A stretch of 52,452 nucleotides of DNA, from assembly GCA_900095095.1 (NCBI GenBank), contig FMBT01000130.1:1-52452 (forward strand), read 5' to 3'. The position numbers were made by a program, and so were the translations under genes. The notes below the pieces were generated by a model that searched no databases, was not told where the DNA came from, and was given only the letters and a program-made list of their open reading frames with translations. This document shows, in pieces, positions 1 to 10,371 of this stretch. The DNA comes from Fragilariopsis cylindrus CCMP1102. Its lineage: Eukaryota > Bacillariophyta > Bacillariophyceae > Bacillariales > Bacillariaceae. Every line of letters starts with the position of its first letter. Positions within the stretch are counted from its first letter, which is position 1.

Positions 1-560
1 AGTATTGTAGTAGATCAATCTGAAAGCCGTGATGTGACGATCATGCTGTGAGGAATAGAATGATAGAATGGCTGAGACGACGAATGCATGAGAGAAGAAA
101 TACAAAAATGAAAACATCTCAGATGCATTATTTTCCAGTTCAGACATGGATAAAGTCTGTCCACCTTTAACCCTAACCTTTACTTATGCTTTCTGTCAAA
201 AGTAACGGCTTTTTTTCATTTTTAAATTATTTCATTAAAGTATACTGTTTGATAAAGATAAACCATAGAATCACATTGAAAACTATGCAGAGGAAAGTTT
301 TGATAAAATGAATACACGTTAAAGAGTGTTGTTTACAATTTGCGAGCATGACATCGTTTTTTAAAAATTTGACAGCTCAAATCTAAATCGTTGTGAACCC
401 TTTGAATTATTGTAGTTAATCATTATTTACGACAGGAGTGTTCGTTTATTATCATTGACAAGACATCCATTGAACATAATTACAATCACTGGCTGTGCTA
501 GTACAATCATCGTATCAACTCTGTAAAAATTTATTAGTTTTACTACAGTCCGTCGTTACT
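1..560. other. Upstream region of CSE1, no gene seen
   Basis: AT-rich sequence upstream of the exportin-2 start. I see no coding region. It holds a telomere-like AACCCTAACC motif at about 169-178 and otherwise unremarkable A/T-rich sequence. The promoter of the CSE1 gene must lie here, but I recognise no TATA box or other core element with confidence. Confidence 0.5.
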
Positions 561-3500
561 ATGGCAAGCTTAGATCAGATCGTCGCGGAGACATTGTCTC
601 CCATTTCAAAAGTTCGTAACAACGGTGAGTATGTAGAGTCAACCAGTCGAATCGAATCAAATCAAATCGAATCAAACTTGTCTTAGAGTCGAGTACTAGC
701 TTTTCATCATTCAACCTTGCGTTTAGAAAAAAAAAGTGCATAGTGTCGTCTTTATCTCACTGTTATAATTGTTGCTTTTTTTATTTCTGTTTCTGCTTTT
801 GAAATATTATGATTTCTATTTACATTGTGCAGCCGAAAAGATACTGGCAGAATCAACGAAGCAACCTGGTTTTCTGTTACAGTTGCTTCAATTGATTGAT
901 AATGTTGCTTTTCCAGATGCTGTACGACAGGGAGCAGCTGTATTTTACAAAAACACGGTCAAAACCGCATGGGACGAATCGAAAGAACCAGAGGAACGGA
1001 AGGGGATCGTTATTTCTCAACAGGATCGTACAATGATCAAAACAAACCTGGTCGAGCTAATGTGTACAGTTCCACCACAAATCCAGTCACAAATCTCGGA
1101 AGCGATTAGTATAATTGCCGAAGTTGACTATCCTGAAAAGTGGGACGGACTATTACCGAATCTCATAGGGAAATTTAGCTCAAACGATGACAACGTTGTC
1201 AATGGAGTTTTAATGACAGCAGATTCTATCTTTCGTAGATTCCGCCACGTACAACGAAGTGATGAACTATACCGTGTTATCATTTACACACTAAATCAAA
1301 TACAGGATCCTCTGATGAAACTTTTTGTGCATACTGGAACCTTAACAGATGCGTTGGTAAATGATCCAGCTCGACTTAAACCAAAAATGGAATCATTAAG
1401 ACTTGTAGCAAGTATCCTATACTCTCTGGTTTTTCAAGATCTTCCTGAATTCTATGAGGACAATATGGGAGCATTGATGGGAATCCTAGCGAATTATTTG
1501 AAATACAACAACCCGTTGTTGGTAGACGATTCGGAAGACGATGAACCAGGGCCGATTGACAAGCTACAGGCCGGTATAATTGATATTCTCAAACTCTTTG
1601 TTGAACGAGACGAGGAACCCTTCCAACCTTTCTTAAAAGAATTACCACTCTCGTTTGGAATCTCTTGATTAGTAAGACCACATTACCAAAACACGACCAG
1701 TTAGTTGTTGCGAGTATGAAGTTCCTCAATATTTTGATAGGAAGACAGATTTACCGTGATCTTTTCAAGGATTCTGCTACATTGCAGCAGATTGTGGCAA
1801 ATATAGTTATTCCTAATATGACTATTCGCGATAGCGACGAGGAAAATTTCGAAGACAATCCGCAGGAATACATCATGACCGAACTGGAAGGTTCAGACAA
1901 CGAGTCTCGGCGTCGGGGTAGTCGGGAACTCTTGAGCGCGATGTGCCGTCAATTTGAAGGCGAGACGACTTCCATCTGTAGTGAGCATATAACAAAAATG
2001 TTAACAGATTTCGGTGCCGACAGCGACAAATGGGTTGCTAAGGATACGGCCGTAAGTTTTTTCCTCCCGTGTTTCAACTTTTTTTTCAAAACGCTTTTTG
2101 CTCGAGCTAGCTCTTGTGCTACTGCTAATTACTGGTTTTAACTTTTTTGTCTTCATTTCTTTTGATTTGAAATAAATAGATTTCGCTTATGTTGGGTATC
2201 GTCATTCGCAAACAGAGTTCTCATGGAGTTTCTGAACTAAACCACAATGTCAATCTGATGGAGTTCTTCAGCAATCATATCTTTTCGGAGTTGCAAGACA
2301 AGAATCAATCCAGTCGTCCGATGGTAAAGGCAGCATCATTAAACTTCATCTGTACCTTCCGCAACCAATTCTCTCCTCAACAGTTCATCGAGCTTTTACC
2401 GTTGTTGATGTTTAATCTCAGTAGTCCCTTTGTGGTCGTTCATAGTCTCGCTGCAAATACGATTGAACAAATCTTACGGAACAAGAAACAGGATGGTTCG
2501 GGTGCACAACGTGACAAGATCGCTCAAGCTGATATCCAACCATACCTCCAGAATCTCTTTGAAGGCTTGTTCCATATTGTCGATAATGCGGTTTTGAACG
2601 AAAATGAATACGTTATGAAATGTATCATGACAACTATGGATAAGGCCGGAGAGAATATCATTCCTGTGACAAATATTGTCTTTGAAAAGTTGTCAGCATC
2701 ATTAGAACGTGTGTGCAAAAATCCTCGTAATCCCGGGTTCAATCACAATCTTTTCGAATCAATAGCAATCCTCGTAAAGAGCATCTGCTCGAAGGATGTG
2801 TCTCAAATCAGTCAATTGGAGCAAATGTTGTTTCCTCCTTTTCAGAATATTCTTCAGATGGATATTTTGGAATTTACACCCTATGTCTTCCAGATTTTGG
2901 CACAGCTACTCGAATATCGTCCAACCGATGCTGGACTCGGGGAGGCATACACCAGTTTGTTTGCTCCACTTTTGACAGCATCGCTCTGGGAAAAGAATGG
3001 AAACGTTCCAGGACTTACACGTCTAATTCAAGCCTATTTGAAGAAAGCGGCACCGTTTGTAGTCACGAACAACCATCTGGTTCCGATTCTTGGTATCTTT
3101 CAGAAATTGAATGCATCAAAATCCTCAGAAGGGTCAGCTTTTAATTTGCTTTCATCACTTGTGCAGTATGTTCCTCGAGAATCCACGGCACAGTATATGA
3201 ATACGATATTCACACTCATCATGACACGACTGCAGGGTACAAAATCTAATCTATACCCAATTCGATTCAATCAATTCTTGGCCCTCTATTCTGGATTGTA
3301 TGGTGGCCAAGCTCTTGTCGATGGTTTGGACGCAGTCCAACCAAATATTACGATGGTGATACTCGTACAGGTTTGGTTACCAAAGGTTCAAGGTTGCGCG
3401 AGTAATAAGGTACAGGCCAAATCCCAAGTAATTGGTCTAACAAAAATTCTTTGTGATCTATCTGCAAAATTATTAGGTGGTCCTGATGGACAAAAAGTCT

Positions 3501-3820
3501 TTGCGCAAGTCATTCTTGCCATTACCTCTATTCTCGCATCACCAACTTTTTCAAAGGAATCGAAGGAACTTCCAGATGAAGCACACGTTGTCTACGATGC
3601 AACTTTTTCACAATTGAAGTATGCTCAGCAGATCCCCGACGACCCTTTCGAAGCTGTTGCCGATCCCGTAGAATACTTTGTGGGTTCTTTGAATGCCCTA
3701 AGCTCGTCGCATCCTGGAGTCGTCATTCCATTGATTCAACAAGCTCTTTCTGGCGGTGACCCAAAACTTGCCACTATCTTCCAGACGATGTGTCAGTCAA
3801 AAGGTGTCAACCTTATCTAA
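561..3820 (+). CDS. CSE1: Exportin-2 (CAS/CSE1), importin-alpha re-exporter
   Basis: A karyopherin-beta family exportin that returns importin-alpha to the cytoplasm with RanGTP. Exons are 561-624, 833-2051 and 2180-3820, with GT-AG introns (GTGAGT and GTAAGT donors). Joined, they give about 974 residues, close to the usual 960-971. The N-terminal AEKILAES segment fits the importin-beta N-terminal domain. The central block NIVIPNM, DEENFEDNPQEYI, LEGSD then RRRGSRELL is the strongly conserved CSE1 signature. FRNQF and VVHSLAANTIEQIL follow as in CAS. The frame changes by -1 at about 1635-1638: the conserved VWNLLIS stretch lies in the next frame, and one extra A in the A4 run restores continuity. 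I read this as a sequence error rather than a real break, because the rest of the gene is intact. The start at 561 is the first ATG, in good N-terminal alignment. Confidence 0.93.
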
Positions 3821-4022
3821 TAAAAAAGAGTACATATTATTATCTTCCGCTATTGTACAATATCGATGTTTTGCAGGCACCAAAACTCGGTTTTACAACA
3901 TCATCTAAAAATAATAGTATTAAAGAAAACTTTAAATGAATTATAGGAATACTGACACAATAGTACTATTTTTTTGAATGAACTAAAATTCTACTAGGCT
4001 TATTTGTTTCATATTTAACGCA

Positions 4023-4565
4023 TTATTTACTCTCAATTGTCCCTTCAAATCCTATTTCCCCTTGTGCTTGCTGAGATTCAATGAATTGAAGTCCAAAAAG
4101 TTGACAATCGTTGTCATCGTCGTCGTATAGTTCCTCAATAAAGTGCTCATGATGAGTAGCATCACTCTCAGAACAAGATGCGCAGCTTGCAGATGCCTGC
4201 CATTGTAGCGCGACCTTGTCAGAAAGTTCTGTACAGCATGTGATTTTCCTTCTCTTCTGGCTGGTTTTGTTACATTCATTATTACTATCCCCATTGGTTC
4301 GATACTGATACTGATTGCGCTGATCTCTAGGAATGAACCAGAAAAGATTTTTTGTTTTCACTTTTCGTGGATAAACAGGAAGGGATGATGTCCGTTTCGT
4401 AAGAAAAGGAGGCTTCTTCGGATTGGCACTATGTTTTGTCATCATCATCATCTCCATACTTTTCTCTTGTAGAGTCATTACGTTGCTGTTGATAAGGATT
4501 GTGGTGTCGGAATTTTTGTTTGAAAAACGAAAGTTTGGGTCGTTGTGTTGCTGAATAAGAATCAT
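4023..4565 (-). CDS. Hypothetical protein, doubtful
   Basis: An open frame of 180 codons, convergent with CSE1. It has a basic middle (SQKRRKITCC), a Cys/Ser patch (CASCSES) and an acidic tail (EELYDDDDND). I recognise no domain. Two further open stretches upstream on the same strand (4429-4638 in another frame and 4643-4846) could be earlier exons or frame-broken parts of the same gene. I could not find a convincing GT-AG splice that joins them. The codon pattern of the C-terminal half looks protein-like, but it could be chance in this AT-rich region. Confidence 0.3.
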   Translation of the reverse strand: MILIQQHNDPNFRFSNKNSDTTILINSNVMTLQEKSMEMMMMTKHSANPKKPPFLTKRTSSLPVYPRKVKTKNLFWFIPRDQRNQYQYRTNGDSNNECNKTSQKRRKITCCTELSDKVALQWQASASCASCSESDATHHEHFIEELYDDDDNDCQLFGLQFIESQQAQGEIGFEGTIESK

Positions 4566-4890
4566 CGCTATTGAGTAGTAGGTATGATGTAGATTTTAAT
4601 ACGGGGTAGAGAAAATAAACGCTTGTTGTTTCAACCACTTGCTTAGTTGAATTTTGTGGAGCATTCTATCCCGTGGGAAGGATCACGAGAGCGTATTCGC
4701 TGTATTTCTTTTGTGTCGTGATAGTCATCGGAAAGCAACGGCATCCGCATAAGTTCATGTGTGTGGGATGCATTGTCGCTTTCTGATTTATCAGCTTTTT
4801 CCACGATTGCTGCACAAAATAGCACGAATGAATCCGAATCACACATGAAATAGCGTCATTGACATTTAGCACGATTAAATTTTTCTGCAT

Positions 4891-5928
4891 TTATACTTAG
4901 TAACGTAGGGATAGATAGGCTAGACAGTACATTAGGATCATAGTACGGACAGTACAATGGAATCACGGCATTTTGGTTCTTTGCCTAAACTCATTAGAGC
5001 TGGCTACTAGCTAAGTTTGAAGTAATAACATGAGGTAGGATAGATAATTGTTGATATAGATACAGTAAATTAGGAACTCCAGACATACTACTGTACTACA
5101 GACAGAATTCAAATCAGCTGGGACTGAAGTGAAAAATTAAAAAGATTTATCCTAATCACACAAGTTAATAGGCAGTATGTTCGTACTATCAGTTTGTTGC
5201 CCAATTTTTTTTAAAACTCTTCTAGGCAGATAAAAAAACTTCCCTGCTTATATGTATGAAAGCTGGCTTGAATTCCACAGTAGATGTAAGATAAGGTGAG
5301 AGAGTAGACTGCTACTGACATTGACTGGATGGATGCACAATAATACAGTCTGCTCTGTTTCTAGGATGGCACAACACTCTGGTACCTTTGCAAATGACAC
5401 AAAAGTGGTCTATAGGGACAAGATATCAACATAAAACGAGCTGAGTACATCCCTATTGGTGACATTCCTATTGGTTTATATAATGTCTGTTATACAATGG
5501 CTCCTGTCTGATAGTCTGAGAAGACCTCAGATCAATCACAGAGGGCTATTCCTTTGATCTTGAAGAATAAGGGATTATTGATAATTCTCGTTACTACTAA
5601 GATTGTAGCATCATACTATTACTATGAGTAATGATCGCGTTGAAGGTTGGGATGTTTTTAACTGAGACGTGACTCTCTCAGCAAACAACCAGTGTCAAAA
5701 GTACTTGTTCCTCATAAATTTCAATAGAATGCTGTGTCGTGATAGGTCCTCTTCAGCTGACCAAACGCCTAAATTAGTTATCAGTCGAACTAGTTAATCG
5801 CACACTTATTGGATTTCATTGCATCTGCTGCCATTTCCCCGTAGCAATTAGCTCAGAGTGAGTGATCAAGCTGTATATAAATATGCACAAGAACAAGTAG
5901 TACGTTTCTATCTCTGTATTTTGTATAT

Positions 5929-5961
<33 letters not shown>

Positions 5962-5979
5962 CATATATATATGGGGAAA
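4891..5979. other. Gene-free interval with TA/CATA microsatellite
   Basis: No supported gene. A microsatellite of TACA/TA units spans about 5925-5970, just beyond the end of the RraA-like gene. Short open frames here (for example one at 5858-6115) run through the microsatellite into the antisense of the RraA-like gene and are not supported. Confidence 0.5.
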
Positions 5980-6861
5980 TTATATTCGAAATTCAATATT
6001 TGATAATTTGCCCTCTAGTCTGTGTCGGACGTGTTCTTCGATGTTGGTCATCAATGCCAAAGATTTCTCCTCCGACGAAGTTATTCCTGCAATCAATTTG
6101 CTTTCAATTTGTTGAATCTTCTGGGCAATCGGAATTAGCTTCGAAAATGTGGATGCTTCTCCTACAATAATCCCGTCGTCATCACCCACCACGATGTCTC
6201 CCGGTCGGACTTCGATCCCTCCACACACCACAACTTCCTGTGTTTTCCCCGGAGAGTCAGTTGTGCCAGAATACGGTGTAACGCTCGTCGCGTAGATTCG
6301 CATTGTTGTTGTTGTTGTTGCTGTTCCTTTTCCCTCATTATTCGAAGATAAATAACTACAATCATCGAGATGAGCCGTATCACGTATTGGTCCATCGATG
6401 ACGATCCCAGCGAGTCCCTTACGTCTAGCTTCGGCGACGAATATTTCACCCGCTACTGCCCGTGTCGAGGACAATGTGTCGACGACCAACACTTCGTCTG
6501 TTTTTGCTTCCAGCGCCAATACCCGCATCACTGGAAGAAAATCGTTGGGTTCTGTAAAAGATATGGTCCTTGCTACGCCTGCCATGACACTACCTGACTG
6601 CAGGTGGTTCTTTGGTTGAATCGTATAGTTCATCAGTTTGATAACGCTTTCGTCGTCATCGTTGCTGCCCAATGTCTTATCAGCATCACACAAGGATGAA
6701 ACATCCAGTTGTCGAAGTTCAAGCAAAAGATTTTGTACTGACGATGACGACATCGATCGTCGTTGGATGGGATAATGGCCGAAGACGTATTTCCTGTAAT
6801 TATGAATATTGCCTGAAGTTGTTGTTTTGAGTAGCTGTATTATTGTTCTTTTCGGAATCAT
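5980..6861 (-). CDS. RraA-like family protein, probably organellar
   Basis: A single-exon gene of 293 residues. The family (RraA, formerly MenG-like) includes RNase E regulators and metal-dependent HMG/CHA aldolase or oxaloacetate decarboxylase enzymes. The first ~40 residues are basic and Ser-rich without acidic residues (KRTIIQLL, NYRKYVFGHY, IQRRSMSSSS), which suggests a mitochondrial presequence. The core then follows: SSLCDADKTLG at about 55-65, VLVVDTL near 124-130, AGEI at 137-140, and GIVIDGPIRD ending near residue 161. That last motif contains the Arg and Asp that bind substrate and divalent metal in family aldolases. A CGGIEVRPGDIVVGDDDGIIV block follows, as expected. A Thr/Gly-rich insertion lies between the two halves. 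Which activity it has cannot be told from sequence. The start is the first ATG and leaves room for the presequence. Confidence 0.85.
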   Translation of the reverse strand: MIPKRTIIQLLKTTTSGNIHNYRKYVFGHYPIQRRSMSSSSVQNLLLELRQLDVSSLCDADKTLGSNDDDESVIKLMNYTIQPKNHLQSGSVMAGVARTISFTEPNDFLPVMRVLALEAKTDEVLVVDTLSSTRAVAGEIFVAEARRKGLAGIVIDGPIRDTAHLDDCSYLSSNNEGKGTATTTTTMRIYATSVTPYSGTTDSPGKTQEVVVCGGIEVRPGDIVVGDDDGIIVGEASTFSKLIPIAQKIQQIESKLIAGITSSEEKSLALMTNIEEHVRHRLEGKLSNIEFRI

Positions 6862-7286
6862 TATACTCGCCTCTTTTATTTATTTCAGTGTTCGATCAGT
6901 GTTGGACTTATGATTTATGTGATGGTCTGCATGATGTTGTGAGTTGTGAAAGTTGCTGATTTTTTTGCTAAGATATATCTCTATGCTTTTATTATTATAT
7001 ACTCACCCGACTAAACTTGACTAGTTCGATTAGAAAATTTAACAATTGCTAGATATTTATTTTCCAGAGATATCATTCTTTTACTTTGCTTTCTACTTTT
7101 TACAGTGAGGAGTGAGGTAAGCTAGCTAGCTAGCTAGTAGTATGAATTTGAAATGGAATGCATACTACAATATTTTATATCCATAACATATAATATTATA
7201 TAACACCTATTGAGTTAACTATGTATACTGTACATACCGTGTGTGTGTGTGTGTTTCTCTCTCTCTCTCTCTCTTCTCTCTCCTTA
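6862..7286. other. Intergenic, (CTAG)n and (GT)n(CT)n microsatellites
   Basis: It lies between the RraA-like gene start and the cyclin gene end, both on the minus strand. It holds a GCTAGCTAG tandem at about 7122-7138, then a (GT)n tract followed directly by a (CT)n tract at about 7238-7283. No gene is seen. Confidence 0.6.
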
Positions 7287-8747
7287 TTAACATGAGCATT
7301 CCAATCGTCGTATGATCGAATCAAATTCTAATTCATAAACATTGACAACTCCCTGAATATTTCGTAGAAATGTTTGTAGGGCAATATCACTACTACCAAT
7401 ACCATCATTACCATCATCACCAATACCATTGCCGCTACGTGATGCATCTGTGGCTAACAATACCACCGCTAATGCAATCACAGAATGGGGTTTATCTAAA
7501 AAGAAATCATCGTCTAAAACAATCTCTGTTGTTATATACTTGCATTTACATTGTACCATTTCTTTTTCTTTTTCGTTTCCTCCTGATGCAAAGGGAATAG
7601 GTTCAAGTATATATCACAATAGTCAATAACGGTTGGTGGATTTACATGCCAATTTAATGCTGATAATATATCTCGTTCGGTTGTTGTTATATCATTTTCG
7701 GTAAAATACCCTTGTGTCATATCGATCAATATAGGTACGTCAGTAGTAGCATACTATTATCTTGATTGTTACTACTTTTGTTGCTCCGATGATGATTATG
7801 ATGATGATTATAATGAGTACTTCGATTGGTAAATAACTTACTTGCAATGTATATAGATACCATGGCAAAAAGTTGAAAGTCTTCTCGTGTTATGCGAAGA
7901 GCATCATGAGCATCGTCGTTATTGTTGTTGTACAATTCCACAGCAACATATCGATCTAATATATTAAAAGCAACCTCCAAAACTACATTATTCACATCAA
8001 AGAATCTTTCATTATCACGTACTGCACATGCCCAATCAAACATCTGATGTCTCCAAGAACTTAGACAAAGTGTCTCATGACATGATAATTGACGATGACG
8101 ATGACAATTATTTCGTTGTCTGCTGCTACTAAAACAATAATAATCATGTGGGCTTTGCTGCTGTTCCTGTTGTTTTTGTTGTTGTTGGGTATCATCTGTG
8201 CTTATCGAGTGTGATGATATAGTAGTAGTAGTTGTTGTTGTTGTTGTTTTGTCTTCGTAAAGATTATCTGAGCTACTGACAGGTGAAGTACATTTTTTAC
8301 CTTTCCGTTGGTTTTTGTCTTCTCCATCTTTGTTTTTGTTATTGTTTTTGTTATTGTTGCTGCTACAGTAATCGTTGTTATTGTGGTGCACAATAAACCG
8401 AACGTCAGTAACTAAATTAGCAATCTCTTCAATCATTTCCCACGATGATGATGGCGATGGTGATTGCGGTTGTATGAATGATGTGGTAGATTCATTGCCA
8501 TTGCCATCACTATTGTTGTTGTGCTTATTATCATTCGTCGCTGTCTCGTTCTTGTTGCCCCAGGTAGTACTATTGTTGTTGTTGTTGTTGTTGTTGCTGT
8601 GGTAAAGATAATTTGGGCATTTATAATTTCTTGCCTCTTGCAGGATCATAGCTTTGAGAACATCTCGTGAATCTTCTATTTAGCGGTACTTGTATTGTTA
8701 CAAGTACTACCACAATAACAACCTGAATTTTTGTTTGATTGTGCCAT
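7287..8747 (-). CDS. Cyclin, diatom-type, frame-broken
   Basis: A cyclin-fold regulatory subunit of a cyclin-dependent kinase. The N-terminal part has RDVLKAMILQEARNYKCPNYL. A long Asn/Gln/Ser-rich insertion follows. Then come the cyclin box (SSWRHQMFDWACAVRD, VVLEVAFNILDRYVA, DFQLFAMVSIYIASKLF), the second-fold start LIDMTQGYFTENDI, the motif LSALNWHVNPPT, and a C-terminal YITTEIVLDDDFFLDKP with SVIALAVVLLA. The order and spacing match the expanded diatom cyclin family (dsCYC). The gene runs through four frames. Breaks lie at about 8679-8681, between 7726 and 7760, and at 7559-7561; each is cured by one added base, the first and last in short A runs. Adding three bases gives 487 codons. A GTAAGT/TAG pair (7841 to 7754) looks like an 88-nt intron but does not restore the frame. 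The start at 8747 assumes the first break. It could be a recent pseudogene, but conserved sequence after each break argues otherwise. Confidence 0.75.
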
Positions 8748-10371
8748 TTTATCATTAAATAAATCAGAAATTTTTAATTCTGAATATGTGAATACGACTG
8801 GCAAATTAACTAACTTTGTTTGTTTGTTTGTTACCGGTATACATTTAATTTATGAGTGATTACCAGGTACTGTAACACGAGTTAATTAAGTTAGTACATC
8901 TCGTTTCAGATAGTGTTGACGACGCCGATAAAGAAATATTTCCGCTTATGATGTGAGGCACATTGTATTCTGTATTTGCGTCGAGTATACTGTACCGGGA
9001 CCGTCGTTGCTTTTCCTTACATCATTCCGAATGTGAAGGCGAAAAAAGACATCAGTCTCGTCAGAAAACAAAGGCAATAATTTTAGATTTAAATTTTCAA
9101 TTTCAACCTGTCACAAATTTAAGGTATGACGCACCATGAAATTTATTTCTACCTTAAGTGTTTTGCCTTTCGTTTTAGTTATAAATAAAAATATGGCGCG
9201 GACCTTTTGACTCATTTTTAGTCATGTTTTGTTCTTTTTTTTCTTCGCTGTTTCCGACCTCCTCTAAGAAATGATGAAAGGGTACGTCGTATGATGTTTT
9301 AAATGATAAAAAATCTTAATGATAAGATGAAAAATAACAGAATAGTGTTCTGGCATCTACGTCATTCTACCATATCTCGTCTGGAAGGGAATGATAGGAC
9401 GTTACTTGAAGGGGCAAGGAAAATTAAATAATAAATGAAATCTTCAGGAAACTTTTATAGAGCTTTGTTCTATCGAAGAATCTCCACTATTCTTCTATAA
9501 TATAATATGTATGATATATTATCATATCGGCATGAAGGGAATGTAGAAGAGTTAAGTTGAAAGAGTGTATAGAGAAGAGAGACATACTTCCTGTTGCTGT
9601 TCAAAGAGTAGTGGCGTATGCCATCGTCGACGTCGTTACTGGGCATTAAAGGAAAATTTGTTCATAATGAGATGATAATGGCGATAATGGGATAATGATG
9701 ATCCAGAGAAGAAGAATACCATACTGAAACCGACCGGGTTTGAATAGAATGAATCAATCGAATCGGAATGGCTATATAATATTATATAATACATATTATA
9801 TTCCGGTCGAAGGATGTACTTCTAGACAGAATCATCTTCAAAAACAACTGATTCTTTATTGAATTTAATAAGTTGAAGACGTTGAGTTGATTCGTACAAA
9901 ATATCCAAATCACTTCACGAGTTAGTTTGGTGAGGGTAACTTGTTTTGCTTTACTAGCGGTATTCATTAAAACTACTACTACTTGCATCAGGAATGGTAC
10001 AGAGAAGATCTATTTATTTAATATTCTCTTTTCAAACGACAACCTAGTATATGGACATGTGTGTATGTGTAAAATAAATGATAGACAGTAGAATTAATAC
10101 ATAAACAATAATAAACATTATCTTATCCTGAAGTAGACATATAATCACAGATATAAAACCAAAATAATATCGTCCAATAATTTCTCATAGATCTCATAGA
10201 GTAGAAGAATATTATTGGATATAAAAATATATTGATAGACTAGAAAAGTTTGATCTTAGATTTTTAAAGCCAGAACTAGAACTAAAAGGTACAATTGTTT
10301 TTCATTCATACCGTTTCTTTATTTGACCATGATAAACTTGATTTCTTCCTTCCGATATTATGTTTCTTTTT
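8748..10371. other. Gene-free interval
   Basis: About 1.6 kb between the cyclin start and the V-ATPase end. It is AT-rich with short A/T tracts and a TATAATATAATAT-like patch near 9498-9530. A 68-codon open frame at 9782-9988 has no recognisable features. I see no gene or RNA. Confidence 0.5.

Noticed and set aside
169-178. Interstitial telomere remnant (AACCCTAACC)
   Set aside because: Too short, single copy; noted only as a promoter word.
1641-1668. A 20-nt GT...AG stretch in CSE1 that would restore the frame as a tiny intron
   Set aside because: Its removal would delete the conserved VWNLL segment and 20 nt is far below a workable intron size; a missing A at 1635-1638 explains the frame better.
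7754-7841. GTAAGT...TAG pair as an 88-nt intron in the cyclin
   Set aside because: The donor splits a codon so that joining leads straight to a stop; the frame does not fit.
9782-9988. 68-codon open frame on the minus strand
   Set aside because: No recognisable features, isolated in A/T-rich sequence.
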